A stretch of 20,489 nt of DNA from JBFHDX01 sp041584475 (GCA_041584475.1 JBFHDX010000067.1:1-20489), one strand, 5' to 3'. Positions 7,906 through 16,311 are shown, counted from the stretch's first letter. The notes: generated by a model not told the origin, from the sequence alone. Numbers and translations: made by a program.

Positions 7906-9409
7906 TCCGCGCTGCTGGAGCCTGATGCTCAAGATACCGATAACCATCATTCTGGTTGTGGTGGGGGTGGCGGCGACGACCGGGGTCATGATCGTCCTGC
8001 AAGACCGGATGCGGTTGCGGACCGCCCTGGAGGACAAGGCGTTACTCTTGACCCGTTCCGTTGCAACGAATGCGGCGGAAGCGGTCTTGCGCGGCGATTA
8101 CTGGGCGTTGTACCAGGATCTCAAGACGGTCGCCGTTCGCACGCCGGCGGGGACGGATCCATCGATCGTAATGACTGGCATGGTACTCGACGCGAACGGC
8201 GTCGTCCTGGCCCATCTCGACCCTGCAACGCATCCTCTGGGGCTACCATTCTCGGCTGAGACGCCGGACGAGCGAGGCCTGCTCGCCGGGACGCTTGCGG
8301 CTGAAAATGAACGTGTCTTCAGCGGCGGGCGAGGGGATGGCGAATTTGTCGAAGGAGCGGTACCGATAATCGTGGACGGGAAACGGTTGGGGGTGGCCCG
8401 GGTCCGTCTCTCCACGGCCGAGCTGCGCGAGCAGACGAACCACGCAGCCCTCGTCGTTATCGGCGTTGCTCTCGGCCTCGCCGCGATCGGCAGTCTGTTC
8501 GGAACCGTAATATCGCGGCGCATTGTTCGCCCGCTCAACGAGCTGGCGCGCGGCATGGAGACTTTGAGCGACAGCAATCCCACCAAGATTGTGCCGGTCC
8601 ACGTAGTCAATCGCGACGAGATCGGTCGACTTGCGGAAACCTTCAACCAGATGTCACGGGAGCTCGCCGAAAAGAAGCGGCTGGAAGAACAGCTGGCCCA
8701 GAGCGAGAAGCTGGCCGGCCTCGGCCGAATCGCGGTCGGCCTCGCGCACGAGGTGAACAATCCGCTCGGCGGCATGCTGAATTGCCTCAATACGCTGAAA
8801 AAGCGGCCGAACGACCGGATCCTATTGCGGCGCTACCTCGACCTCTTGGAGACCGGCCTGCGCCGAATCGAGCGGACCGTCAAAGGACTGCTCGTGGACC
8901 TGCGGAGCAGTGCCGACCCGGTCACCTGCGGGCTGGTGTGTCTGCCGGACCTCGAGCACTTGGTGACCGCGGAGGTCGGCGACCGCCCGATCCGCCTGCG
9001 CTGGGACAACGAGCTGCGGGAAGGCTTCTTCTTTACTTGTAGCTGCCCGGAGATCCAGCAGGTCATCCTCAACCTCGCGATGAACGGCATCCAGGCCATG
9101 CCGGATGGCGGAGAACTGACAATTCGTTCGCGCCAGGAGGGCAATGCGCTGATCTTTGAAGTGGAGGATTGCGGGGTTGGCATGACGGAGGGGGAGCGCA
9201 GGCACCTCTTCGATCCGTTTTTCAGCGGAAAGTCCAAGGGGACCGGACTCGGCCTGTGGATCACCTATCGGCTGGTCGAGCGCATGGCAGGGGTGATCGA
9301 GGTCGAGAGCAAGCCCGGGGTCGGCAGCCGTTTCCGCGTCAGGCTGCCCATCGAGGGCGACCGGCCGGAAAGCCAAGAAGACTCGTCGCTGCTTGAGGAA
9401 GCATCGTGA
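7892..9409 (+). CDS. arxS: Membrane sensor histidine kinase
   Basis: A 505-aa two-pass kinase. Helix 1 is near residues 13-35 (IPITIILVVVGVAATTG), then comes a ~150-residue periplasmic sensor region, helix 2 (ALVVIGVALGLAAIGSLFG), a HAMP linker with RPLNELARGM, a HisKA domain with phospho-acceptor H286 in GLAHEVNNPLGG, and a HATPase domain with CGVGM and GTGLGL boxes. It should detect ligand-loaded ArxX in the periplasm and phosphorylate ArxR. The TTG at 7892 is favoured because GGAGGT lies six bases upstream; it overlaps arxX by 14 bp. ATG 7925 is the alternative and would only remove 11 residues. arxR overlaps its stop codon, so the three genes are translationally coupled. Confidence 0.75.
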   Translation: MTRIDPRCWSLMLKIPITIILVVVGVAATTGVMIVLQDRMRLRTALEDKALLLTRSVATNAAEAVLRGDYWALYQDLKTVAVRTPAGTDPSIVMTGMVLDANGVVLAHLDPATHPLGLPFSAETPDERGLLAGTLAAENERVFSGGRGDGEFVEGAVPIIVDGKRLGVARVRLSTAELREQTNHAALVVIGVALGLAAIGSLFGTVISRRIVRPLNELARGMETLSDSNPTKIVPVHVVNRDEIGRLAETFNQMSRELAEKKRLEEQLAQSEKLAGLGRIAVGLAHEVNNPLGGMLNCLNTLKKRPNDRILLRRYLDLLETGLRRIERTVKGLLVDLRSSADPVTCGLVCLPDLEHLVTAEVGDRPIRLRWDNELREGFFFTCSCPEIQQVILNLAMNGIQAMPDGGELTIRSRQEGNALIFEVEDCGVGMTEGERRHLFDPFFSGKSKGTGLGLWITYRLVERMAGVIEVESKPGVGSRFRVRLPIEGDRPESQEDSSLLEEAS

Positions 9410-10776
9410 TGGCCGACCCCGGCGAACACCCGGCGCATCGCATCCTGCTGGTCGAGGACGATGAACTCATGCGGCTGTCGCTCGAGGACCGGCTGGCCAT
9501 CGAGCAACTCGAAACGGTCAGTGCCCCTGACATCGCCGGCGCGCGGGAAGCGCTAACGCGTGGCAGCCCCGATCTCGTGGTCACCGACATTCGACTTCCC
9601 GATGGCAGCGGCGCTGACCTGTTCGAGGAAGTTCGTCGCGACCATCCGGGCATACCGGTAATCGTGATCACCGCCTACGGATCGATCCCCGACGCCGTCG
9701 CACTGACGAAGGCCGGTGCGGTTGACTACCTCATCAAGCCCTTCGATATCGACCTGTTCATGGATCTCGTGCAGCGCACGATCTCTGAACTCGAGCACAC
9801 GCGGCATGTGGAATTGATGACCAGGAACGGTGGTATATTCCGCGCCGGGGACGGGGTCCTTGGCAAGAGCCCGGAGATGCGCCGCATCGAGGAACTTGTG
9901 GCGCGCCTCCGTCACGCGGACAGTTCGGTGCTGCTTACCGGAGAGTCCGGCGTCGGCAAAGAGGTCGTCGCCCGTCTGATCCACCAGAACAGCCGGCGGA
10001 CGCGAGGGCCGTTTGTTGCTGTGAACTGTGCAGCAATCCCGCTGAACCTCGTCGAGAGCGAGTTGTTCGGGCACGAGCGCGGCTCGTTCACGGGGGCGGA
10101 CCGGCGGCGCATCGGTCGGTTCGAGCAGGCCCGGGGTGGGACCATTTTCCTCGATGAGGTTGCCGAAATCCCGATTGAAGTCCAGCTCAAGCTCCTTCGC
10201 GTCTTGCAGGAACGGTGCATCGAACGGGTCGGGGGCGACGAATCGATCATGCTCGACGTGCGAGTGCTTGCCGCAACGCAGGTCGATCTCTTGCTGGCGA
10301 TGAGGGAGAACCGATTTCGACCCGATTTGTACTGGCGGATGAACGTCATCAATATTCAGATTCCGCCGTTGCGCGAACGCAGAGAGGACATCCCCTATCT
10401 CACCCACCTTTTCGTGCGCGAGCACTCCGAGGCGATGAACAAGGACGTTGTCGGCGTCTCCGGCGCGGCGATGGCGCGCCTGATGGAGATGTCGTTTCCG
10501 GGCAATGCCAGGGAACTCCGCAATCTCCTGGAACGGGCGGTGGCGCTGTGCGCCGGGACCGAGGTGCAGGAGCACGATCTCTACTTGATGGAGGAAGACG
10601 CGGTCGACGAGGGCGAGCCACTGCAACTTCGCGAGGTCGTCCAGGATGCCGAGCGCAATGCAATCAGCGCTGCTCTGATGCGCAACGACTGGACCATCCA
10701 CAAGGCGGCCGGCGAGCTGGGTATCTCCCGCAAATCGCTGTGGCAGAAGATGAAGCGGTATAGGATTGCACGCTGA
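9406..10776 (+). CDS. arxR: NtrC-family sigma-54-dependent response regulator
   Basis: A 456-aa activator. The receiver domain (about 13-125) has the acidic pair in VEDDE and phosphorylation site D61 in VVTDIRLPDG. The AAA+ domain has Walker A GESGVGK (179-185), GSFTGA (226-231) at the sigma-54-contacting loop and Walker B GGTIFLDE. The C-terminus has a Fis-type helix-turn-helix (KAAGELGISRKSLWQKMKRY). The loop reads GSFTGA rather than the usual GAFTGA, a conservative change. It should act on the -24/-12 promoter of arxABC through the upstream dyads. The GTG at 9406 overlaps the arxS stop; ATG 9409 is equally possible and differs by one residue. GAGG at 9395 serves either. Confidence 0.8.
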   Translation: MMADPGEHPAHRILLVEDDELMRLSLEDRLAIEQLETVSAPDIAGAREALTRGSPDLVVTDIRLPDGSGADLFEEVRRDHPGIPVIVITAYGSIPDAVALTKAGAVDYLIKPFDIDLFMDLVQRTISELEHTRHVELMTRNGGIFRAGDGVLGKSPEMRRIEELVARLRHADSSVLLTGESGVGKEVVARLIHQNSRRTRGPFVAVNCAAIPLNLVESELFGHERGSFTGADRRRIGRFEQARGGTIFLDEVAEIPIEVQLKLLRVLQERCIERVGGDESIMLDVRVLAATQVDLLLAMRENRFRPDLYWRMNVINIQIPPLRERREDIPYLTHLFVREHSEAMNKDVVGVSGAAMARLMEMSFPGNARELRNLLERAVALCAGTEVQEHDLYLMEEDAVDEGEPLQLREVVQDAERNAISAALMRNDWTIHKAAGELGISRKSLWQKMKRYRIAR

Positions 10777-11021
10777 GTTTCCTTGACCGCCTGACCCGCG
10801 TGCCCGCAGCCCCAACCGGGCGATCCGTATCCGGTGATCTCGGCTGCCGGGATCGCGCAGGATCGACGGAGATGTGTTCGGGACGAGTGGCGCGGTCCCT
10901 CGCCGCTGTCGTCCTGGAATCAATGCAACGCGCGATCAAGGACAATCAAGGCCGGTTGCAGCCCTTAAATCTTCTCGTTGCGCCGCCATTCCGATCCATC
11001 CCGGATGGGTTCGGCGCGAGT
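10777..11021. other. Spacer after arxR, no gene seen
   Basis: No ribosome binding site, family motif or clear terminator is visible. Long minus-strand frames crossing this area are shadows of arxR. Confidence 0.4.
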
Positions 11022-11090
11022 GATTGCGGGCGCCCGCTCAGACCGGCACGCACAGAGTCAATTCTTGGTGGTTGCGGGCCCCCGCAACCA
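11022..11090 (+). repeat. Direct repeat copy 2 (pairs with 158-226)
   Basis: Same orientation as copy 1, with 62 of 69 bases matching overall and 48 of 50 in 11041-11090, including the invariant 9-bp-arm hairpin. A further 12-bp palindrome, GCGGGCGCCCGC, occupies 11026-11037. The repeat lies 246 bp after the arxR stop, so the two copies bracket the CMD gene, arxABC and arxXSR. Confidence 0.8.
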
Positions 11091-11140
11091 CTCTTGATGT
11101 GCAACGCCCGCTCCTCGCACGAGGCAGCGGGCTTCTTCAT
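11038..11140 (-). pseudogene. Second, frameshifted recombinase C-terminal remnant
   Basis: Reading leftward from 11140 one frame gives MKKPAASCEERALHIK. After a one-base frameshift near 11090 it continues as VVAGARNHQELTLCVPV and stops at 11038. Both the KKP-rich segment and the VAGARNH tail match the end of the remnant at 174-443. Only about 33 residues remain. The frameshift and lack of upstream domain show that it is not functional. The recombinase identity has the same caveat as for copy 1. Confidence 0.4.
11106..11138 (+). terminator. Hairpin with TTCTTC tail after repeat copy 2
   Basis: GCCCGCT (11106-11112) pairs with AGCGGGC (11126-11132), and an inner CCTC/GAGG extends the stem. TTCTTC follows. 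It stands at the same place relative to the repeat as the hairpin at 239-269, but with different bases in both arms. Confidence 0.35.
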
Positions 11141-11786
11141 GTCCGGACCTGCGCGCGGGACCGTGATCGGCCGGCGGTGGGGGGCGCCCGGTCCGGCCGC
11201 GTCGCTCGCGCCGCCAAGCGCCCCCGGGCAGCCCCGATCCGCCGCCGCACATTGAACAGTTGCGGCGCCGGCGAGCCCATATGAACCAAGGGCTTGACGC
11301 AGCCCGGCGCAACCGTTCCGGGCGCCGGAACGGGATGGGCGGCAGGCTCTCCCGGGCACCCTTCGTCGCCGCAGCCTGCCCGCATGCCCGTGCGAGCGTG
11401 CGCACCGGCATCGGGTTCGCCGTCGCAGCGATCAAGGACGCGATGACGGGGGTCATGCTCAAGATAAGGAACAGGCGGCGACATCGCCGCCCGATGTTTG
11501 ATGAAGTAAAGTAATTCCCGCATATTTAAATAAAGATCGGTAATTATTCAAAAATTATTCGGATTTTCGGACTTTGAATGTGGTTTTACTTGTCGTTCGC
11601 ATTGTAATCACGGCAGGCGGATGCGCTGCGAAATCCACGTCCGGGCTTGACGCTACTTTGTTCGGGCCGCCCGTGCTATCCTGAATCGATCGGGATCGAA
11701 AGACCCGAGTGGATTGGAGTTTCGGGATAATCCGGAATCGGCGACGACCAGCAGCGTTCGACCGGACCGAAACCAGGGGGAGAGGC
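11141..11786. promoter_or_regulatory. Intergenic region ahead of the secretion operon
   Basis: The first half is GC-rich without a believable gene; a frame at 11260-11514 lacks support. From about 11510 the DNA turns AT-rich, unlike its surroundings, which marks a likely promoter or nucleoid-protein region. An 8-bp direct repeat AATTATTC at 11542-11549 and 11553-11560 has an 11-bp period. TGC-TATCCT at 11674-11682 is a possible extended -10; a TTGACG at 11647-11652 is too far upstream (24 bp) to be its normal -35. The operon start at 11787 follows by about 100 bp. Confidence 0.4.
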
Positions 11787-12197
11787 ATGGCGGAAGAAAA
11801 ACCGACCCAGGGAGATCGCTCGGCCCGGCTCGACGTCGGGCGACCGGCGACCCCGACCGTGAACTGGGACGATTCCTCCATGACCACGACCTACGCAAAC
11901 GTGGTCAACGCGGCCAGCACGCGCGAGGAGGTCACCCTCTTCTTCGGGACAAGTCAGACCTGGAACCCGGCGGGCAAGAGCCAGTTCGACGTGCGGTTGA
12001 GCGATCGGATCGTGCTGAACCCTTACGCGGCAAAGCGCCTATGGACGTTGCTGGGTGCGATCCTCCACGAATACGAAAAGCGATTCGGCGCGCTGACTCT
12101 CGATGTCGGTGCCGGCGCCGACGGCGGTGCCGCGGCGGCGCCCGCTCGAGGCCCTCGGGCTCCGACCGCGAAAACGGACGATGCGGCCGACGTCTAG
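11787..12197 (+). CDS. DUF3467-like small protein
   Basis: A 136-aa soluble protein. Residues about 34-100 follow the DUF3467 pattern: YANVVNAASTREEVTLFFG, a short insert, then DRIVLNPYAAKRLWTLLGAIL and HEYEKRFG. The tail is Ala/Pro-rich and probably disordered. The start at 11787 has GGGGGAGAG just before it; an upstream in-frame start at 11709 lacks one. It is the first gene of the block, 42 bp before the GAF-HlyD gene. The function of DUF3467 is unknown to me; position suggests a cytosolic accessory, regulator or chaperone-like partner of the export genes. Family assignment is from pattern memory. Confidence 0.65.
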   Translation: MAEEKPTQGDRSARLDVGRPATPTVNWDDSSMTTTYANVVNAASTREEVTLFFGTSQTWNPAGKSQFDVRLSDRIVLNPYAAKRLWTLLGAILHEYEKRFGALTLDVGAGADGGAAAAPARGPRAPTAKTDDAADV

Positions 12198-12239
12198 CCA
12201 TCGGCCAATGGTCACTGCGCGCGACAGGGAGGCGCCGGA

Positions 12240-14147
12240 ATGACCCATGAGACAGAAGGCAGCATGCCGCAGCAGCCTCTCGGCGAACGGTCGGAAAGGC
12301 AATCCCGCGCCGGGCGCGTGTCGTTCCTGGACCAGGCATTATGGAAACAGCTGAGGGATACCGGCGCGCCGGAGGTCTTCCTGCAGGCGTGGCTGGCGCT
12401 GCAATGCAGGCTCGTCCCCGGATGTCTGCACGGTGTCGTCGTCCTGGGTGAGCCGGACGCGGGGCCGTTCGCGCCGGCCGCCTTCTGGCCGGACGAAACA
12501 TCGGTCTCGTCGAAGCTCTCGGCGGCTGCGGAGCTCGCCTTGTCGGAGCGTCGCGGCGTGGTGCAGGGTGAGGACGATGGCCCCGCCGGCGGGAAGGCAC
12601 AGGACAGCATCGTTGCCTGGCCGCTCGTGATCGACGACAGGCTGTACGGGGTCGTCGCGGTCGAGGTGAGCGGCCGGACCGCCGGCAAGCTGCGCTCGAT
12701 CATGCGCCAGCTGCAATGGGGGGCGGCCTGGATCGAGATCCTGTTGCGCCGGCGAAATGCCGACGACGAGAAAGATCAGCTGGATGCGACGACCGCGGCG
12801 CTCGATCTGATCGCCGTCGCGCTGGAACCTCGCGGCTTCAGGGCGGCCTGCAATGCGGCCGTCACCGAACTCGCGACCCGGCTCGATTGCAATCAGGTCA
12901 GCATCGGATTTCTGCGTCGCGGCCAGGTCAGGGTCACGGCACTGTCGCATAGCGCCCAGTTCGGTCGCAGGATGAATCTCGTTCGCGCGATCGGCGCGGC
13001 GATGGACGAGGCGATCGACCAGGAGTGCATCGTGCTGTATCCGCCGCCGGCCGGTCGCGACATGTACGTGATGCGGGCGCATGAGGAGCTTGCCCGGACG
13101 TTCGACACCGGCCCGATCCTCACCGTGCCGGTCGAGGCCGACGGTCGCTTCATCGGCGCCGTGACGATGGAACGGCCGCGTCAAGCGAGTTTCGAACAGT
13201 CCACGATCGAGCTGTGTGACGGTGTCGCATCGATGCTCGGGCCGCTGCTCGAGGAGAAGCGCCGGAACGATCGCTTCATTTTCACCAAGATCGCGGAATC
13301 GCTGTGGATCCAGGTCAAGCGGCTGTTCGGTCCGCGATACGTCGTCCGCAAGCTCGTCGTCCTCGTGCTCGCCGGCCTGGTCACGTTCTTCGCGTTCGCC
13401 ACGGGGCAGTACCGCGTAACGTCGCCGGCCGTTCTCGAGGGCCGGATTCAACGGTCGATCGTCGCTCCGTTCGACGGCTATGTCGCATCCGAACGGGCAC
13501 GGGCCGGCGAGACCGTCGCCAGGGGCACCGTCCTCGCGACGCTGGACGACAAGGACCTTGTCCTCGAGCGGCTGCGCTGGACGACGACACGAAACCAGCA
13601 CCAGACCGAGTTCAGCCGTGCGCTCGCCGAGCGCGAGCGGGCCGAGGTCAACATCATCAGGGCGCAGATCGAACAGGCCGACGCCCAGATCGCCCTGATC
13701 GACGAACAGATCCTGCGGACGCGGCTCATGGCCCCGTTCGACGGGATACTGGTCACGGGTGATTTGAGCCAGTCGATAGGCGCTGCGGTCCAGCGCGGAG
13801 AGGAACTCTTCAAGATCGCGCCGCTCGATTCGTATCGCGTGATACTGGAGGTCGACGAGACGGACGTCACCAGTGTCGCCGAGGGCCAGCGGGGGATCTT
13901 GCTCGTTTCATCGATCCCGGATCAGCCGCTGCCCTATACGGTCGAGATGATTACCCCCGTCGCGGTGGCGAGCGAGGGCCGCAATTTCTTCCGCGTCGAG
14001 GCGACGCTCGAGCAGGTGAGCGAACGATTGCGCCCCGGCATGCACGGTGTCGCGAAGACCGATGTCGACCGGCGACTGCTCGTCTGGATCTGGACCCGCA
14101 ACGTGATCACCTGGCTGCGGATCACCCTTTGGAGCTGGTGGCCGTAA
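12240..14147 (+). CDS. Tandem-GAF / HlyD-type membrane fusion protein
   Basis: A 635-aa inner-membrane protein. Residues ~25-165 and ~185-345 look like two GAF-type domains (for example GPILTVPVEADGRFIGAVTMER) in the cytosol. One membrane helix spans ~372-391 (KLVVLVLAGLVTFFAFATG). The periplasmic part is HlyD-like: lipoyl half-motif IVAPFDGYVASERARAGETV, a coiled coil with RAEVNIIRAQIEQADAQIALID, a second half-motif RLMAPFDGILVTGDLSQSIG, and beta-barrel strands. The C-terminus ends WIWTRNVITWLRITLWSWWP, hydrophobic and aromatic. HlyD proteins bridge an inner-membrane pump to an outer-membrane channel. The GAF half could make adaptor activity depend on a cytosolic ligand. GGGAGG precedes the start, and the M50 gene follows by 16 bp. 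No ABC transporter is next to it. Confidence 0.78.
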   Translation: MTHETEGSMPQQPLGERSERQSRAGRVSFLDQALWKQLRDTGAPEVFLQAWLALQCRLVPGCLHGVVVLGEPDAGPFAPAAFWPDETSVSSKLSAAAELALSERRGVVQGEDDGPAGGKAQDSIVAWPLVIDDRLYGVVAVEVSGRTAGKLRSIMRQLQWGAAWIEILLRRRNADDEKDQLDATTAALDLIAVALEPRGFRAACNAAVTELATRLDCNQVSIGFLRRGQVRVTALSHSAQFGRRMNLVRAIGAAMDEAIDQECIVLYPPPAGRDMYVMRAHEELARTFDTGPILTVPVEADGRFIGAVTMERPRQASFEQSTIELCDGVASMLGPLLEEKRRNDRFIFTKIAESLWIQVKRLFGPRYVVRKLVVLVLAGLVTFFAFATGQYRVTSPAVLEGRIQRSIVAPFDGYVASERARAGETVARGTVLATLDDKDLVLERLRWTTTRNQHQTEFSRALAERERAEVNIIRAQIEQADAQIALIDEQILRTRLMAPFDGILVTGDLSQSIGAAVQRGEELFKIAPLDSYRVILEVDETDVTSVAEGQRGILLVSSIPDQPLPYTVEMITPVAVASEGRNFFRVEATLEQVSERLRPGMHGVAKTDVDRRLLVWIWTRNVITWLRITLWSWWP

Positions 14148-14163
14148 TGCGGGCGAGGAGGCG

Positions 14164-16311
14164 ATGACCAAATCGCTTTTCAGCAATTCCTGGTACCGCG
14201 TCGCCGAACTGAGACCTCGGCTGCGCAGTCACGTGAAGATCCACCGGCAGAATATTCGCCGACAGGTCTGGTACGTCATGCAGGACCAGGCATCCGGGCG
14301 ATTCCATCGCTTTTCGCCTTCCGCGTATCTCGTCATCAGCCTGATGGATGGCAGGCGAACGGTCCAGGAGATCTGGGATCTGGCCTGTACCCGGCTCGAG
14401 GAGGACGTTCTGACCCAGGACGAGATCATTCGGCTGCTCGCGCAACTGCATCGCGCAGACGTGATCCAGGGCGATGTGCCACCGGATATCTCGGAGATGA
14501 CCGAACGCGAAAACAAGATGCGTCGACGCAAGATCGCGATGAGCGTTCTCAATCCGCTGATGGTGCGCGTGCCGCTGATCGATCCCGAGCGGTTTCTCGG
14601 CTACACGTTTCCGCTCGCGCGGCCGCTGTTCAGCTGGTTCGGACTGGCTTTGTTCGTGGCGACGGTCGGAACCGCGATCCTGCTCGCCGCGATGCACTGG
14701 CAGCAGCTCACGGAGAACATTACCGACCGGGTGCTCGCCGCGGAGAGCCTGATCCTGCTCGTCCTCACCTATCCGTTCGTCAAGGCGCTTCACGAGCTCG
14801 GCCACGGCTACGCGGTGAAGCACTGGGGAGGCGAGGTGCACGAGATGGGAATCATGTTCCTCGTCTTCATGCCGGTCCCATACGTCGATGCCACGTCCAC
14901 CGCGGCCTTCCGCTCGAAATGGCAGCGCGCCCTCGTCGGTGCGGCGGGAATCATGGTCGAGCTGTTGCTGGCGGCGATCGCGCTGTTCGTGTGGCTGAAC
15001 GCCGAGCCCGGACTGGTGCGCGCGTTCGCGTTCAACGTCATGCTTATCGGCGGCGTGTCGACGGTGTTGTTCAACGGCAACCCGTTGCTGCGCTTCGACG
15101 GCTATTACGTGCTCGTGGACCTGATCGAGATTCCCAATCTCGGCCAGCGCTCGAACCGCTATCTCGGCTACCTTGCGCAACGCTATATGTTCGGCGTGAA
15201 GACGGCGACGAACCCGGTGACCGCGTCGGGCGAGCGGTCCTGGTTCGTGTTCTACGGACTCGCCGCCTTCAGCTACCGCATGTTCATCATGGTGGCGATC
15301 GTCATGTTCGTCGCGACCAAGTTCTTTGTCGTCGGCGTCGTGCTGGCGATCTGGTCGGTGTTTCTCATGTATGGCGTGCCGCTGTTGAAGGGTTTCTGGT
15401 TCCTGCTGACGAGTGCGGCGCTGCGCGAGAACAGGGTCAGGGCCGTGGCGGTCGTCGTCGCGGTCGTCGCGATCGTCGGCGGGGCAGCCGTCGCCGTGCC
15501 GGTACCTTACGGTACCGTCACCGAGGGCATCGTGTGGACGCGCGGCGACTCGATCGTGCATGCCCAGACCGAGGGGCTGGTGGCCGAGGTCCTGGTGCGG
15601 CCGAACGAGCAAGTCGCGACGGGTGATCCGTTGATCCGCATGGAGGAGCCGTTTCTTGCGGCAAGGGTCCGCGTTCTCCAGGCCGAGGTCAGGGAGCTCG
15701 AGCTGCGGTTCGACGAACTGACGATCGAGGATCGCGCCGGCGCCCGGATCGTCGGCGAGAGGCTCAGGCACGCGCGCGCCGAGCTCGCGCTCAATCGCAA
15801 GCGGTTCGACGATCTTATCGTCCGCAGCCCGGCAAACGGACGTTTCATCTTGCCGGACACGGTCGACCTGCCGGAGCGGTACGTCAGCAAGGGCCAGACA
15901 CTCGGCTACGTGGTCGAGCCGGCCAACGCCGTCATCCGCGTCATCGTCGACCAAGATGTGATCGACCTCGTGCGACAGCGTACGACGGCAGTCCATGTGC
16001 GGTTTCCCGAGCGCGTCTGGCAGGCGATTCCGGCCGCCGTCGAACAGGCGACGCCGGCAGCGACCGACGAGTTGCCGAGCCTCGCCCTGAGCACGGTCGG
16101 TGGCGGCAAGATCGCGATGGACCCCGCGACGCGGGGCCAGGCCAGGGCCCTGCAGACGCTGTTTCAGCTCGAGCTGCGCCTGCTTGCACCGGCCGGATTG
16201 GAATCGATCGGCGGCCGCGTATACGTTCGGTTCGACCACGGGCAGGAGGCCATGGCGTCGCGGCTGTACCGGACGCTGCGTCAGGTGTTCCTGAAGCGGT
16301 TCAATGTCTGA
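14164..16311 (+). CDS. PqqD-like / M50 metalloprotease / lipoyl-HlyD protein
   Basis: A 715-aa polytopic protein. Residues ~25-105 resemble PqqD (RFHRFSPSAYLVISLMDGRR, then an acidic helix pair). A site-2-protease core follows, with zinc motif H210-E-L-G-H214 inside a membrane helix and a second motif NPLLRFDGYY with D312 as the likely third ligand. More helices run to about residue 442. The C-terminal ~270 residues are a periplasmic lipoyl/HlyD segment with coiled coil (IVHAQTEGLVAEVLVRPNEQV; ELELRFDELTIED) and strands. Related M50-lipoyl proteins occur in peptide export and maturation clusters. It could clip or hand over substrates at the membrane while serving as an adaptor. GAGGAGG precedes the start; its stop overlaps the SecA-like start by 8 bp. 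Confidence 0.8.
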   Translation: MTKSLFSNSWYRVAELRPRLRSHVKIHRQNIRRQVWYVMQDQASGRFHRFSPSAYLVISLMDGRRTVQEIWDLACTRLEEDVLTQDEIIRLLAQLHRADVIQGDVPPDISEMTERENKMRRRKIAMSVLNPLMVRVPLIDPERFLGYTFPLARPLFSWFGLALFVATVGTAILLAAMHWQQLTENITDRVLAAESLILLVLTYPFVKALHELGHGYAVKHWGGEVHEMGIMFLVFMPVPYVDATSTAAFRSKWQRALVGAAGIMVELLLAAIALFVWLNAEPGLVRAFAFNVMLIGGVSTVLFNGNPLLRFDGYYVLVDLIEIPNLGQRSNRYLGYLAQRYMFGVKTATNPVTASGERSWFVFYGLAAFSYRMFIMVAIVMFVATKFFVVGVVLAIWSVFLMYGVPLLKGFWFLLTSAALRENRVRAVAVVVAVVAIVGGAAVAVPVPYGTVTEGIVWTRGDSIVHAQTEGLVAEVLVRPNEQVATGDPLIRMEEPFLAARVRVLQAEVRELELRFDELTIEDRAGARIVGERLRHARAELALNRKRFDDLIVRSPANGRFILPDTVDLPERYVSKGQTLGYVVEPANAVIRVIVDQDVIDLVRQRTTAVHVRFPERVWQAIPAAVEQATPAATDELPSLALSTVGGGKIAMDPATRGQARALQTLFQLELRLLAPAGLESIGGRVYVRFDHGQEAMASRLYRTLRQVFLKRFNV

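Noticed and set aside
9553..10923. Minus-strand open frame of 456 codons opposite arxR
   Set aside because: Shadow of the NtrC-type regulator; no recognisable family and no start signal.
11260..11514. 84-codon plus-strand frame before the export operon, and its minus-strand counterpart at 11137-11523
   Set aside because: Arg-rich, no ribosome binding site, and no resemblance to known proteins.
11647..11682. TTGACG paired with TATCCT as a sigma-70 promoter
   Set aside because: The spacing is 24 bp, too long for a normal -35/-10 pair. Only the extended -10 is kept as a weak candidate.
12339..13601. Minus-strand open frame of 420 codons opposite the GAF-HlyD gene
   Set aside because: Shadow frame: no ribosome binding site, atypical composition, and complete overlap with a well-supported gene.
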